Shown piece after piece: positions 23,700 to 31,778 of a stretch of DNA of 64,000 bases. The stretch comes from an uncultured Phycisphaerales bacterium (GTDB lineage: Bacteria; Planctomycetota; Phycisphaerae; Phycisphaerales; UBA1924), in contig CAIYWI010000024.1 in NCBI GenBank assembly GCA_903929885.1, forward strand, positions 22,716-86,715, given 5' to 3'. The position numbers and the translations under genes were made by a program. Under the pieces are notes generated by a model. It was not told where the DNA came from. It did not search any database and saw nothing but the letters and a program-made list of their open reading frames with translations. Within the stretch, counting starts at the first letter, position 1; each line of letters starts with the position of its first letter.

Positions 23700-25892
23700 T
23701 CATGCCGCCACGCGCGGATCGACCGCCCGCTCGTCGACCGGCGGCATGACGAGCGCCACGGACTCGACGTCGATGCCGGAGACGACCTCGTTGTATCCGA
23801 GGACGGCGACGGCGGGGAGATGCGGCTCGACGATCTGCCGCACGACGGCGCGAACCTGCGGCGAGGCGATGATGACAGGTTGATGGCCCGCGGCGATCGC
23901 AGGCGCGAGCGCGTCGACGATCTGTCGGGCGATTCGCGAGGCGATGCGGGCGGGCATGTTGACGGTGGTGCCCGCCGCGCCGCGATCGACGAAGGAGGCG
24001 ACGTGATCCTCGAGGGTGGGATCGAGCGTGACGCAGACGAGCCGGAGGGTTCCCTTCTCGCCGGGCGTCGCGTATTGCTGGCAGATGCCTCGACGCAGCG
24101 CGTTGCGGACGTACTCGGTGAGCACCTCGAGGTCCTTGGTCTTGCCCCCCCACTCGGCGAGCGTCTCGAGAATGGTCTCGAGGTCGCGGATGGAGACGCG
24201 CTCCTTGAGGAGGTTCTGCAGGATCTTCTGGAGTTCGACGGGCTTGACGACGCCGGGGACGGTGTCCTCGACGAGCTTGGGCGCCTTCTGCTTGAGTTGC
24301 TCGAGCAGGTTGTTCACCTCGTCGCGCGTGAGCAGTTCGTCGGCGTGACGCCGCACGATCTCGGTGAGGTGGGTCGCCAGCACCTCGGTGGGCGCCACCA
24401 CGGTGTAGTTGAGCGTCTCGGCGCGATCGCGCAGCTTGGGATCGATCCACCACGCGGCCAGGCCGAAGGCCGGCTCGCGCGTGGATTCGCCCTCGATGGG
24501 ACCGGCGGCGATGCCGGAGTCCATGGCCAGCAGTCCGCCGGGCCGCAGCGTGCCCGTCGACACCGGATTGCCACGAACCTTCACGCGATACTCGGTGGAT
24601 GCGACGTGCACGTTGTCGCGAATGCGGACCGGAGGCATCACCAGGCCGATCTCGACGGCCAACTGGCGGCGGATGGCCGAGATCTTGTCGAGCAGGTCGC
24701 CCCCTCGAGCCTTGTCGACCAGCGGCACGAGCGAGTAGCCCACCTCGAGCTCGAGCGTGTCCACCTTGAGCAGCGACTCGATGGCCGGCGGCTCGGCGGC
24801 CGCGGCGGCGGCGGCGGCCTGTGCGGGATCGCCCGCGGCCCCCGGCGCCGCGTTGATCGTCGACTGCCTGATGGAGTACCCCAGCACCGCAAGCGTCGCG
24901 GCGGTGATGAGCAGCGGGATGGTGGGCAGCGGCGTGAAGGAGAGCAGGACGAGGAAGCCGGCCGTGATGAAGAGGCCCTTGGGCTGACTGACGACCTGAT
25001 CGGCCAGCTCGTCGCCGAGTTGGGCCTTGCTGCCCGAGCGGGTCACGATGAGGGCCGACGCGATCGAGATGACGAAGGACGGGATCTGCGAGGAGAGACC
25101 GTCGCCGATGGTGAGCTTGGTGAAGACCGCCGCCGTCTGGCCGGCGTCCCAGCCGCGGGCGATGATGCCGACGGCGAAGCCGCCCATGACGTTGACGGCG
25201 GTGATGATCAGACCCGCGACGGCGTCGCCCCGGACGAACTTGGAGGCGCCGTCCATGGCGCCGAAGAAGTCGGCCTCCTGGCTGATGCGTTCGCGGCGGC
25301 GACGGGCCTCGGCCTCGGTGATGTTGCCGGCGCTGAGATCGGCGTCGATGGCCATCTGCTTGCCGGGCATGGCATCCAGGGTGAAGCGGGCGGCCACTTC
25401 GCTGATGCGGGTGGCGCCCTTGGTGATGACCATGAACTGGACGATGACCAGGATGAGGAAGATGACGATGCCGACGAACAGCGAGGAGCCGGCGACAAAG
25501 TCGCCGAACGCCATGATCACGTGCCCCGCGACGCTCGCGGCCTCCTCGGGAGTGCTGGCGTCGGCGGTGAGGATGAGCCGGGTGGAGGCGACGTTGAGGA
25601 CGAGCCGGAAGAGCGTCGTGGCCAGCAGCAACGAGGGGAAGACGGAGAAGTCGAGCGGATGGTCCATGTAGATGGTCGTCATCAGGATGATGATCGACAG
25701 GGCGATGTTGAGCGCGATGAAGACGTCCATCACCAGCGGCGGGACGGGCACGAGCAGCACGACCATCATCGCCACGAAGCTGATGGGGACGATGTAGCCG
25801 CGGTACTTGCGGAGGCGCAGGATCCACTCGGGGAGCACGAGGCCGCCTCGGGCGACGGGGAGGGTCTGGGGTGATGCGGCGGCGGTGCTCAT
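23700..25892 (-). CDS. flhA: Flagellar biosynthesis protein FlhA
   Basis: Export-gate component of the flagellar type III secretion system. 730 aa. The N-terminal half has about eight membrane helices, starting YIVPISFVAMMVVLLVPVPP. It includes the conserved SFVISIASALIVTRSGSKAQ-type segment and the cytoplasmic loop with EAEARRRRERISQEADFFGA. The C-terminal cytosolic domain binds chaperone-substrate complexes and the ATPase. It contains LEVGYSLVPLVDKARGGDLL and VRIRDNVHVASTEYRVKVRG, and ends near the LGYNEVVSGIDVESV conserved motif. An Ala-rich stretch of about 15 residues joins the two halves. ATG 25892 lies 28 bases after the flhB stop. Cluster order flhB-flhA is the usual one. Confidence 0.95.
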   Translation of the reverse strand: MSTAAASPQTLPVARGGLVLPEWILRLRKYRGYIVPISFVAMMVVLLVPVPPLVMDVFIALNIALSIIILMTTIYMDHPLDFSVFPSLLLATTLFRLVLNVASTRLILTADASTPEEAASVAGHVIMAFGDFVAGSSLFVGIVIFLILVIVQFMVITKGATRISEVAARFTLDAMPGKQMAIDADLSAGNITEAEARRRRERISQEADFFGAMDGASKFVRGDAVAGLIITAVNVMGGFAVGIIARGWDAGQTAAVFTKLTIGDGLSSQIPSFVISIASALIVTRSGSKAQLGDELADQVVSQPKGLFITAGFLVLLSFTPLPTIPLLITAATLAVLGYSIRQSTINAAPGAAGDPAQAAAAAAAAEPPAIESLLKVDTLELEVGYSLVPLVDKARGGDLLDKISAIRRQLAVEIGLVMPPVRIRDNVHVASTEYRVKVRGNPVSTGTLRPGGLLAMDSGIAAGPIEGESTREPAFGLAAWWIDPKLRDRAETLNYTVVAPTEVLATHLTEIVRRHADELLTRDEVNNLLEQLKQKAPKLVEDTVPGVVKPVELQKILQNLLKERVSIRDLETILETLAEWGGKTKDLEVLTEYVRNALRRGICQQYATPGEKGTLRLVCVTLDPTLEDHVASFVDRGAAGTTVNMPARIASRIARQIVDALAPAIAAGHQPVIIASPQVRAVVRQIVEPHLPAVAVLGYNEVVSGIDVESVALVMPPVDERAVDPRVAA

Positions 25893-25920
25893 GGTCGGGT
25901 CCGTGGGAGGCTAGCGAGGA

Positions 25921-27030
25921 TCAGGCGGCGGAAGGCGCGGGCTCGGTCGACGATGCGGTCGCGGCGTTGGCCGCGGCGGCCTCCCGATCGAGGCGATAGA
26001 CGAAGGCGAGGACCTCGGCGACGGCCTCGTAGTAGCGTGGATGGATCTGCTCGCCCACGTCGACGTGTCGATAGAGCGCGCGGGCGAGGGGCGGGCGTTC
26101 GAGGATCGGCACGCCGTGAGCCCTGGCGATGTGGCGGATGGACATGGCCAGTTCGTCGGCGCCCTTGGCGACCACGCGCGGCGCGTCCATGCTGGCGGGG
26201 TCGTAGGCGATGGCCACCGAGAAGTGGGTCGGGTTGGTGACGACGACATCCGCCTTGGGCACGGCCGCGCCGATGCGTTGACGGATGATCTCGCGGGCCA
26301 TGCGGAATCGCTTGCCCTTGATCTGCGGGTCGCCCTCCATGCTGCGGCGCTCGTCCTTGACTTCCTGCTTGGTCATCTTGAGGCCCTGCAGGTGGTTCCA
26401 CTTCTGGAAGAGGAAGTCCGCCGCGCCCATCACCAGCATGATGACGAACAGCCACGCGGCCAGCTCGAGGGCCATGCGGCCGATCATGCCCCACGCGGCC
26501 AGCGCGGTCAGCATGGGAAGCGAGGCGACCTCGCGGGCGACCGCGCTCAGGTACATCCAGCCGACGAGCGACACGACGACGAGCTTCACGGAGTTGACCA
26601 CGGTCTTCCCGAGATTCTGCTTGTTGAAGAGGCGACCGACGCCATTGGCGGGGTTGAGCCGCTCGAACTTGGGCTGCAGCGCCGAGACGTTCCACAGGAA
26701 GCCGAACTGGACCACGTAGGCGAGGGCGGCGATGGCGCAGGCGATGAGCAGGAAGGGGACGGTGGCCGCGCCCATGTGGATGCCCGCGGCGCGGAGCAGT
26801 TCGAAGATGGACGACTCGTCGGGGCGCTCCTGGGCCGTGAGCGAGTCGCGCATGAGCACGAACGAGGCGCGGGCCATCGCCGCACCGAAGACGAGCAGCA
26901 GGATGAACGCTCCGGTCAGCTCGATCGCCGCCGCGAGATCCTGGCTCTTGGCCACGTTGCCCTGGTTGCGGGCCTCGCTGAGGCGTCGCCCGGTGGGGTC
27001 CTCGGTCTTGTCGCCCATGTCATCGGCCAT
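25921..27030 (-). CDS. flhB: Flagellar biosynthesis protein FlhB
   Basis: Export-gate protein that switches substrate specificity from rod/hook to filament. 369 aa. N-terminal GDKTEDPTGRRLSEARNQGN is the typical FlhB opening. Four membrane helices lie between about 30 and 210. The cytosolic domain carries the autocleavage motif NPTH at about residues 262-265 (VVVTNPTHFSVAIAYDP), followed by VVAKGADELAMSIRHIARAH. A GGGGAGGGG ribosome site lies 6 bases before ATG 27030. An ATG 12 bases further in is possible. It overlaps the end of fliR by 11 bases, so translation is likely coupled. The Ala/Ser-rich C-terminal tail of about 15 residues is not conserved. Confidence 0.95.
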   Translation of the reverse strand: MADDMGDKTEDPTGRRLSEARNQGNVAKSQDLAAAIELTGAFILLLVFGAAMARASFVLMRDSLTAQERPDESSIFELLRAAGIHMGAATVPFLLIACAIAALAYVVQFGFLWNVSALQPKFERLNPANGVGRLFNKQNLGKTVVNSVKLVVVSLVGWMYLSAVAREVASLPMLTALAAWGMIGRMALELAAWLFVIMLVMGAADFLFQKWNHLQGLKMTKQEVKDERRSMEGDPQIKGKRFRMAREIIRQRIGAAVPKADVVVTNPTHFSVAIAYDPASMDAPRVVAKGADELAMSIRHIARAHGVPILERPPLARALYRHVDVGEQIHPRYYEAVAEVLAFVYRLDREAAAANAATASSTEPAPSAA

Positions 27031-27841
27031 CGGGAGCCCCTCCCCCGCCGCCGGCGGCGACCCAGGCCTGCGCGGTGCGGAGCGCGTCGTCCATGGCGCC
27101 GCCCGTGGCGTCGCCCACGGCGTAGATGCCGGCGATGAGCGCGCCGAGTCCGGCGAGGATCTTGAACGTGAAGCCCACGCTCATGATGTTGATCTGGGGC
27201 ATGGTCTTGCCGATCACGCCCAGCAGGATGGTCATGAGCAGCACGGCGCCCGAGACGGGCGTGGTGACCCGGATGGCCAATTCGAAGCCGCTGGTGAGGG
27301 CGCCGGCGATGACGTCGACGGGGAGCGAGCCGGGTTCGATGCCGCCGAGCGGGATGCTTCGGAACGAGTCGATCAGGCATGCGCCCAGGGCTTCGAGGCC
27401 GCCGCAGGCGAGGAAGCCGCCCAGGGCGATGGTGTAGAGCATCTGGCCCAGGACGTCGGAATCGGCGTCGGTGTCCGGGTTGTAGACGCGGGCGAGGCCC
27501 AGGCCCATCTGCTGACCGGCGATCACGCCGCTCATCTCGAGACTGAGCATGGGGATCGCCGCGATGACGCCGACGACGAAGCCGATGAGGGCCTCGCGCA
27601 CGAGCAGCGGCGCGGCGCCGACGACGTCGATGGGAAGCAGGCCGGCGGGGATCTCGGGCGAGACGGTCGGATGCAGCGCGACGCCCATCATGAAGACCAG
27701 CAGCACCCGGAACCTCGCGGGCACCATGGTGCTGGCGAGCACCGGCGCGAAGATGAACAGGCCCGCCAGCCGGAAGACGGTGAGCAGGAAGGGGGCCAGC
27801 TGCGACAGCAGCTCGAGGATGGCGGGCGAGGTCTTCTCCAT
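27020..27841 (-). CDS. fliR: Flagellar biosynthetic protein FliR
   Basis: Integral membrane part of the FliPQR export pore. 273 aa, usual size. The opening AILELLSQLAPFLLTVFRLA, then GLFIFAPVLASTMVPARFRV, is the conserved FliR N-terminus. About six helices follow, including EALIGFVVGVIAAIPMLSLE and a GQQMGLGLARVYNPDTDADS segment. The frame is open another 26 codons upstream, but these residues are Arg/Pro-rich. ATG 27841 with MEKTSPAIL matches the family start. It overlaps flhB at the 3' end and follows fliQ by 23 bases, indicating one operon. Confidence 0.94.
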   Translation of the reverse strand: MEKTSPAILELLSQLAPFLLTVFRLAGLFIFAPVLASTMVPARFRVLLVFMMGVALHPTVSPEIPAGLLPIDVVGAAPLLVREALIGFVVGVIAAIPMLSLEMSGVIAGQQMGLGLARVYNPDTDADSDVLGQMLYTIALGGFLACGGLEALGACLIDSFRSIPLGGIEPGSLPVDVIAGALTSGFELAIRVTTPVSGAVLLMTILLGVIGKTMPQINIMSVGFTFKILAGLGALIAGIYAVGDATGGAMDDALRTAQAWVAAGGGGGAPDGR

Positions 27842-27864
27842 GGCGAGGCCGCGCGGACGCGGCG

Positions 27865-28119
27865 TCAAACGATGCGAAGGAGTTCTCCGGCGTACTCGAC
27901 CAGGCGCTGCACGACCCACGGCAGGACGGCGATGGCCGCCCCCACCATCACGATGATCTTGGGAACCGTCGCCAGCGTCTGATCCTGGATGGAGGTGATC
28001 GATTGCAGCAGGCTGATCACCAGGCCCACGACGATGCCCGCGGCGAGGATCGGCGCGCCGATCTTGATCGACATCACCAACGCCGTCCGCACCATGTCGA
28101 TCGTCATGTCGTCGAGCAT
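27865..28119 (-). CDS. fliQ: Flagellar biosynthetic protein FliQ
   Basis: Small two-helix subunit of the export pore, 84 aa, close to the usual 88-90. Helix 1 is ALVMSIKIGAPILAAGIVVG, running into LVISLLQSITSIQDQTLATV, the diagnostic FliQ hairpin with its QSxTxIQxQTLxxVPK signature. Helix 2 is IIVMVGAAIAVLPWVVQRLV. The ATG at 28119 follows the fliP stop by 16 bases and the gene precedes fliR, giving the standard fliP-fliQ-fliR order. It acts in the cytoplasmic membrane as part of the gate through which rod, hook and filament proteins pass. Confidence 0.94.
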   Translation of the reverse strand: MLDDMTIDMVRTALVMSIKIGAPILAAGIVVGLVISLLQSITSIQDQTLATVPKIIVMVGAAIAVLPWVVQRLVEYAGELLRIV

Positions 28120-28135
28120 TCCGGGTCTCCTTGCG

Positions 28136-29059
28136 TCAGGCCAGCCAGGGGATCGATGGCAACGCCGCGGCGAGGTCGCCCCGCTGCGCGACGCTTCGCA
28201 TCAGTCCCGCCACCACGAGCGTCCAGCCGTCCACCAGCACGAAGAGCAGGATCTTGAAGGGCAGGCTCACCATCACCGGCGGGAGCATCATCATGCCCAT
28301 CGAGATCAGCATGGTGCTCACCACCATGTCGATCACCAGGAAGGGCAGGTACACCTTGAATCCGAGCAGGAAGGCCACCTTGAGCTCGCTGAGCATGTAC
28401 GCGGGCACCAGCGTCAGCATGTCGACGTCCTCTCGCGTCAGCCGCTCGGGCTCGCTCACGTCCACCCCGCGGCGCGACAGGATCATGTACACGCTCGACC
28501 AGTTGCCCGACGCGTCGATCTGATCGAACATGAAGTCGCGCATCGGCTGGCGGGCCTTGCTCCAGAGCTGGTCGTAGTCGCGGATCTCCCCGCGACGCCA
28601 CGGCTCGATCGCCTCGTCGTTGATGCGGTCGAGCGTGGGCGCCATCACCACCAGCGTGGTGAAGAGCGCCAGGGCGGTGATGATCTGCGGCGGAGGCACC
28701 GTCGCCGTGCCCAACGCCTGCTTGAGGATGCCCAGCACGATCAGGATCCTCGCGAAGCACGTCATCATCAGGATGATCGACGGCGCCAGCGAGATCACCG
28801 TCAGCACCAGCATGATGTTGAGGGCGGTGGACAGGCCCTCCCCTCGCCCCGGAGCCACCGCCTCGCCCGCAGCGGCCATCGACCGCAGCGGGTTCATCGA
28901 CGAGGCCGGCGCAGGCGGGCCCATCAACGCGTTCTCGAGCGAGATCGTCGGCGGAGGCGCCGCGTCGTCGACCGGCGGCCCCACCACGCGAGCGTGGGCC
29001 GAGAGGACCGGCGCCAACGAGGCCGCGATGATCAGGATCGCGCGAATCAGGCCGCTCAT
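28136..29059 (-). CDS. fliP: Flagellar biosynthetic protein FliP
   Basis: Core subunit of the flagellar export pore, 307 aa, longer than the typical 245-260. The extra length is an N-terminal signal peptide (SGLIRAILIIAASLAPVLSA) and an Ala/Pro-rich linker. Conserved parts: LVLTVISLAPSIILMMTCFA, then RILIVLGILKQALGTATVPP, PTLDRINDEAI, FMFDQI and FLLGFKVYLPFLVIDMVVST, then MGMMMLPPVMVSLPFKILLF. ATG 29059 overlaps the fliO stop by four bases (ATGA), so translation is coupled. The long open frame upstream belongs to a different reading frame. Confidence 0.94.
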   Translation of the reverse strand: MSGLIRAILIIAASLAPVLSAHARVVGPPVDDAAPPPTISLENALMGPPAPASSMNPLRSMAAAGEAVAPGRGEGLSTALNIMLVLTVISLAPSIILMMTCFARILIVLGILKQALGTATVPPPQIITALALFTTLVVMAPTLDRINDEAIEPWRRGEIRDYDQLWSKARQPMRDFMFDQIDASGNWSSVYMILSRRGVDVSEPERLTREDVDMLTLVPAYMLSELKVAFLLGFKVYLPFLVIDMVVSTMLISMGMMMLPPVMVSLPFKILLFVLVDGWTLVVAGLMRSVAQRGDLAAALPSIPWLA

Positions 29060-29913
29060 GCCGTGAACTCCCGGGTGGAGCGAGCGACCGGCGACGCGAC
29101 CGGCGAGGGCGACGCCTGCAACGTCGCCAGGCGGGCCCGCAGCGTGCGAGCCGCGACCGAACCGTCCAGCGTCGCGGACTCGGGCGAGGGCGTCCGCTTC
29201 GCGGTCGTGGCACGCGTGGCCGACTCTGTCGCAGGCGCGACCGCCGAGGCGGGCGAGGGACGCGCGTCTCCGCCGAGGCGATCGAGCGCGCGTTCGAAGA
29301 GTCGACCGGGCGCGTCGCGGTCGGCCGTCTTGGCCACCAGCGACGCGACGTCGGCGGGATCGGTGATCTCGGTGAGCGTCTCCATGCGATGCCCCCCTCG
29401 ACCGCCGGTTTGGCTCACGAGCAGCACGCGACGATCGACCTTGATGAGCACCAGCAAGCCGTGACGCGAAACGGGGTAGCGACCCAGCACCTCCAGCACG
29501 CCGCTGGGCGCACGGCCTCGAGGGCCCAACGCCCCCATCAACCCCGCGGCGGGCGCGAAGCGACGCACCAGCGAGCCGACGATGAAAATGATCGCCACCA
29601 CGCCGGCCAAGGCGAGCACCTGGTGAGCCCACGCCGGCATCGAACCCGGAGCGGTTCCGCCGCCGGAAGGCGTGTCGCCGGAAGCGATGGCGACGGGCGT
29701 CGGACCGGGCTTGCCCAGCGGACGCAGCGAATCGGGCGTCTTGGCGGCTGCCGGCGAGGCGATCGTCGCCTCGGCGGCGGGTTGGGTCGGACGGGACTCG
29801 GTCGCCTCGACGATGGGCGCGGGCGGCTCCTCGACGGTGGGACCGATGGGCGAGGCCGTGACGGGTCCGGCGAGGGCGGCGCAGAGCGCGATGATCGTGG
29901 CGATTCGTGGCAT
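29056..29913 (-). CDS. fliO: FliO-like flagellar biosynthesis protein
   Basis: Putative FliO, which helps FliP assembly in the membrane. 285 aa, longer than most FliO proteins. A signal peptide (IATIIALCAALAGPVTAS) is followed by a low-complexity Pro/Ala/Glu/Thr linker of about 100 residues. One membrane helix (VLALAGVVAIIFIVGSLVRR) and a small globular domain, SGVLEVLGRYPVSRHGLLVL, with IKVDRRVLLVSQTG, are the recognisable FliO core. Low overall conservation is normal for this family, so position between fliN and fliP carries much of the assignment. The C-terminal tail is Ala/Ser/Thr-rich. It overlaps fliP by four bases. Confidence 0.8.
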   Translation of the reverse strand: MPRIATIIALCAALAGPVTASPIGPTVEEPPAPIVEATESRPTQPAAEATIASPAAAKTPDSLRPLGKPGPTPVAIASGDTPSGGGTAPGSMPAWAHQVLALAGVVAIIFIVGSLVRRFAPAAGLMGALGPRGRAPSGVLEVLGRYPVSRHGLLVLIKVDRRVLLVSQTGGRGGHRMETLTEITDPADVASLVAKTADRDAPGRLFERALDRLGGDARPSPASAVAPATESATRATTAKRTPSPESATLDGSVAARTLRARLATLQASPSPVASPVARSTREFTA

Positions 29914-29963
29914 GGGCCTTCCTGGCCTTTCGTCGTCGCGCCTCCGGCGCGAGTGCGTGCGTG

Positions 29964-30392
29964 TCAGGCGGCGACGGTCCCCTCGGCCGTGGGCGCGAGG
30001 ATCTCGTTGATGCGGACGCAGAAGTTGTCGTTGAGCACGAGCACCTCGCCCCGGGCCACATGGCGGTCGTTGACGTACACGTCGACGGGGTCGCCCGCGA
30101 GCTTGTCGAGCTCGACGATGGCGCCCGCGGCGAGCTTGAGCACGTCCTCGACGAGCAAGCGAGTGCGACCCAACTCGATCTTCACGTTGAGGTTGACGTC
30201 GGAGAGCAGATCGATGGTGCGGGCCTGCTTGGCGACGGCCGTGGTGTCGAAGACGGGCATCTGGACCGCAGCCGCGCTGTCGTCCTTCGCCACCTCGGCC
30301 TTGGCGGCCGCACGAACCTGATCCACCATGTCGTTCACCTGCGTCTGGGCGTCGGCGAGCGCGTCTTCAGGGGAGGGCTGATCTTGGCTCAT
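29964..30392 (-). CDS. fliN: Flagellar motor switch protein FliN
   Basis: C-ring component working in switching and export. 142 aa. About 55 polar N-terminal residues precede the SpoA-like surface-presentation domain: DLLSDVNLNVKIELGRTRLL, VEDVLKLAAGAIVELDKLAG, then DPVDVYVNDRHVARGEVLVL and NDNFCVRINEIL. This is a near-perfect FliN core. ATG 30392 with MSQDQPSPEDAL is chosen because the open frame upstream has no family resemblance. It lies 240 bases after fliL and 50 bases before fliO. fliM, normally beside it, is not in this window. Confidence 0.93.
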   Translation of the reverse strand: MSQDQPSPEDALADAQTQVNDMVDQVRAAAKAEVAKDDSAAAVQMPVFDTTAVAKQARTIDLLSDVNLNVKIELGRTRLLVEDVLKLAAGAIVELDKLAGDPVDVYVNDRHVARGEVLVLNDNFCVRINEILAPTAEGTVAA

Positions 30393-30632
30393 GGCGTGGC
30401 GACTCCTGGGACGCGAGGCGGGGGCGTGTCCCTTGCAACGGACGCCTCCCCTGAACGTGGGGAAGACGATGCCGCCACCTCGCGAGCCATGCGTGCATCG
30501 GACGGCGATGGCCGCCATGGGCGAGAATTGCGCCCCGTGCGCATGGAGTCCGATAACAACACGCAAATTATGCCGCCTCGGGGCACCGGTGAAGGGGATG
30601 CCGCCGCGAGCGAGAACCCGGGCCGCGGGCGA

Positions 30633-31169
30633 TCAGTCCGCCGGGAAGCCCTTGCACTTGGGAATGACGACGCGTTCGAGACGATCCTTGCCTTCGCCGT
30701 CCTTGCCCAGAAGCTGGGAGGTGAAGGAGGCGATCTGCCGGTTGATGGTCTCGAGCCCGGGCTCCTTGAGCTGCGCGTGCTGGGCCCGGCGGAAGATGAG
30801 GGAGATGCCCTCCTTCACCTCGGCGGCGCGGTCTTCGAGCTGCTTGGTGACGTACTCCTGGTTCTTGGAGCGAACCTTGAGCACGACCTCGGTGTCCCAG
30901 ACCCAGACGCGACCGGTCTGCATGTTCTGGAACTTGTCCTCGATGAGCGGAACCTCGACGACGGAGTCGTGGTTGGTCTCGTCCTTGCCCTCGACGGCGG
31001 CCTCCACGGGCTTGGGGCCGGTCTTGCCGACGAAGAAGTAGATGCCGACGGCCTCGACAGCCATCAGGATGGCGACGGCGGCGATGACCTTGACCGGCGA
31101 CGAGCCCTTGGCGGCTCCCGCGTTCGCCTGCGTCGCGTCGTTCCTTGATTCGGGCTTGGCGTCGGGCAT
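30633..31169 (-). CDS. fliL: FliL-like flagellar basal-body associated protein
   Basis: Single-pass inner-membrane protein around the stator/basal body. 178 aa, near the usual size. A short polar cytoplasmic N-terminus, a membrane helix (VIAAVAILMAVEAVGIYFFV) and a periplasmic domain with VPLIEDKFQNMQ, VVLKVRSKNQEYVTKQLEDR, AAEVKEGISLIFRRAQHAQL and, near the end, ETINRQIASFTSQLL. The pattern of a long beta strand then a helical stretch with RxA fits FliL, though identity looks modest. Position beside fliN supports it. ATG 31169. It is preceded by the 103-aa membrane-protein gene. Confidence 0.8.
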   Translation of the reverse strand: MPDAKPESRNDATQANAGAAKGSSPVKVIAAVAILMAVEAVGIYFFVGKTGPKPVEAAVEGKDETNHDSVVEVPLIEDKFQNMQTGRVWVWDTEVVLKVRSKNQEYVTKQLEDRAAEVKEGISLIFRRAQHAQLKEPGLETINRQIASFTSQLLGKDGEGKDRLERVVIPKCKGFPAD

Positions 31170-31357
31170 GGGGACGAATCCTCGCGCGGCGATGTCCGCT
31201 GGCGACCCGGAAGGGCACGCGCCAGACGTCCTGTCGGCTCGGAGAGCATCGACCGCTCAGGGGGTCGACTGGAGACCCGACACGGAGGCGACCGTGCGCC
31301 GGGGCGCGGGGGTCGTCATAGCCGTCACGACAGTCCCAGCCGTCATCATGGCCGTCA

Positions 31358-31669
31358 TCATGCCGCCCGGCGGCGTTCGGCCCTGGCCTCTTCGCGACGG
31401 GCCTGATGATGCTTGATGGCCAGATCGGCGGGGAGGCTGTCAGGGCCGACGGCGCAGGCGAAGGCGAAGGCGCCGGTGCACCAGGCGGCGGCGACGAGCG
31501 GACCGAGCAGGGCCCCCACCACCCACGACCCGGGGATGAACCCGGCAACGGCGGCGGCGGCGAAGGAGATGGCGGCCAGACTGACCAGCGCCCAGAAGGG
31601 CCTGACGACAAAGCGATCGCGGGGAGCGCGGGCGAGGGCGAGCCGGGGAGTGCGGTTGGAGTCGGACAT
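31358..31669 (-). CDS. Small two-helix membrane protein between flgE and fliL
   Basis: Unrecognised 103-aa protein. A basic N-terminus (RLALARAPRDRFVVRPF) is followed by two membrane helices (WALVSLAAISFAAAAVAGFI and VVGALLGPLVAAAWCTGAFA) and a charged, Arg/Glu/Ala-rich cytosolic tail (HHQARREEARAERRR). ATG 31669 has GGAAG upstream; a longer frame to 31720 is less likely. In many bacteria this position, between hook genes and fliL, holds flbD-motA-motB. This gene is too small for either stator subunit and shows no MotB peptidoglycan-binding motif. Function unknown. Confidence 0.65.
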   Translation of the reverse strand: MSDSNRTPRLALARAPRDRFVVRPFWALVSLAAISFAAAAVAGFIPGSWVVGALLGPLVAAAWCTGAFAFACAVGPDSLPADLAIKHHQARREEARAERRRAA

Positions 31670-31778
31670 GAGCTTCCTTTCGGTCGATCGGCGCGTCGCG
31701 CCGCGGCGACGAACGAGCATGCAGATCGGCCGCGGGGACGGACTGGCTGCAATCCGTCCCCCGCCTGACCGGAGGGGA

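Noticed and set aside
23376..25874. An 832-codon plus-strand open frame opposite flhA
   Set aside because: Its composition is Asp/Glu/Gly/Arg-rich with no recognisable fold, and flhA on the other strand explains the region fully.
28136..30061. A 641-codon frame ending as fliP, starting upstream of fliO
   Set aside because: Residues before MSGLIRA are Arg/Ala-rich shadow of fliO. fliP homology begins at 29059 and the four-base overlap with fliO is typical.
30393..30632. Possible fliM remnant between fliL and fliN
   Set aside because: No FliM-like segment could be recognised in any frame, so I do not call a pseudogene.
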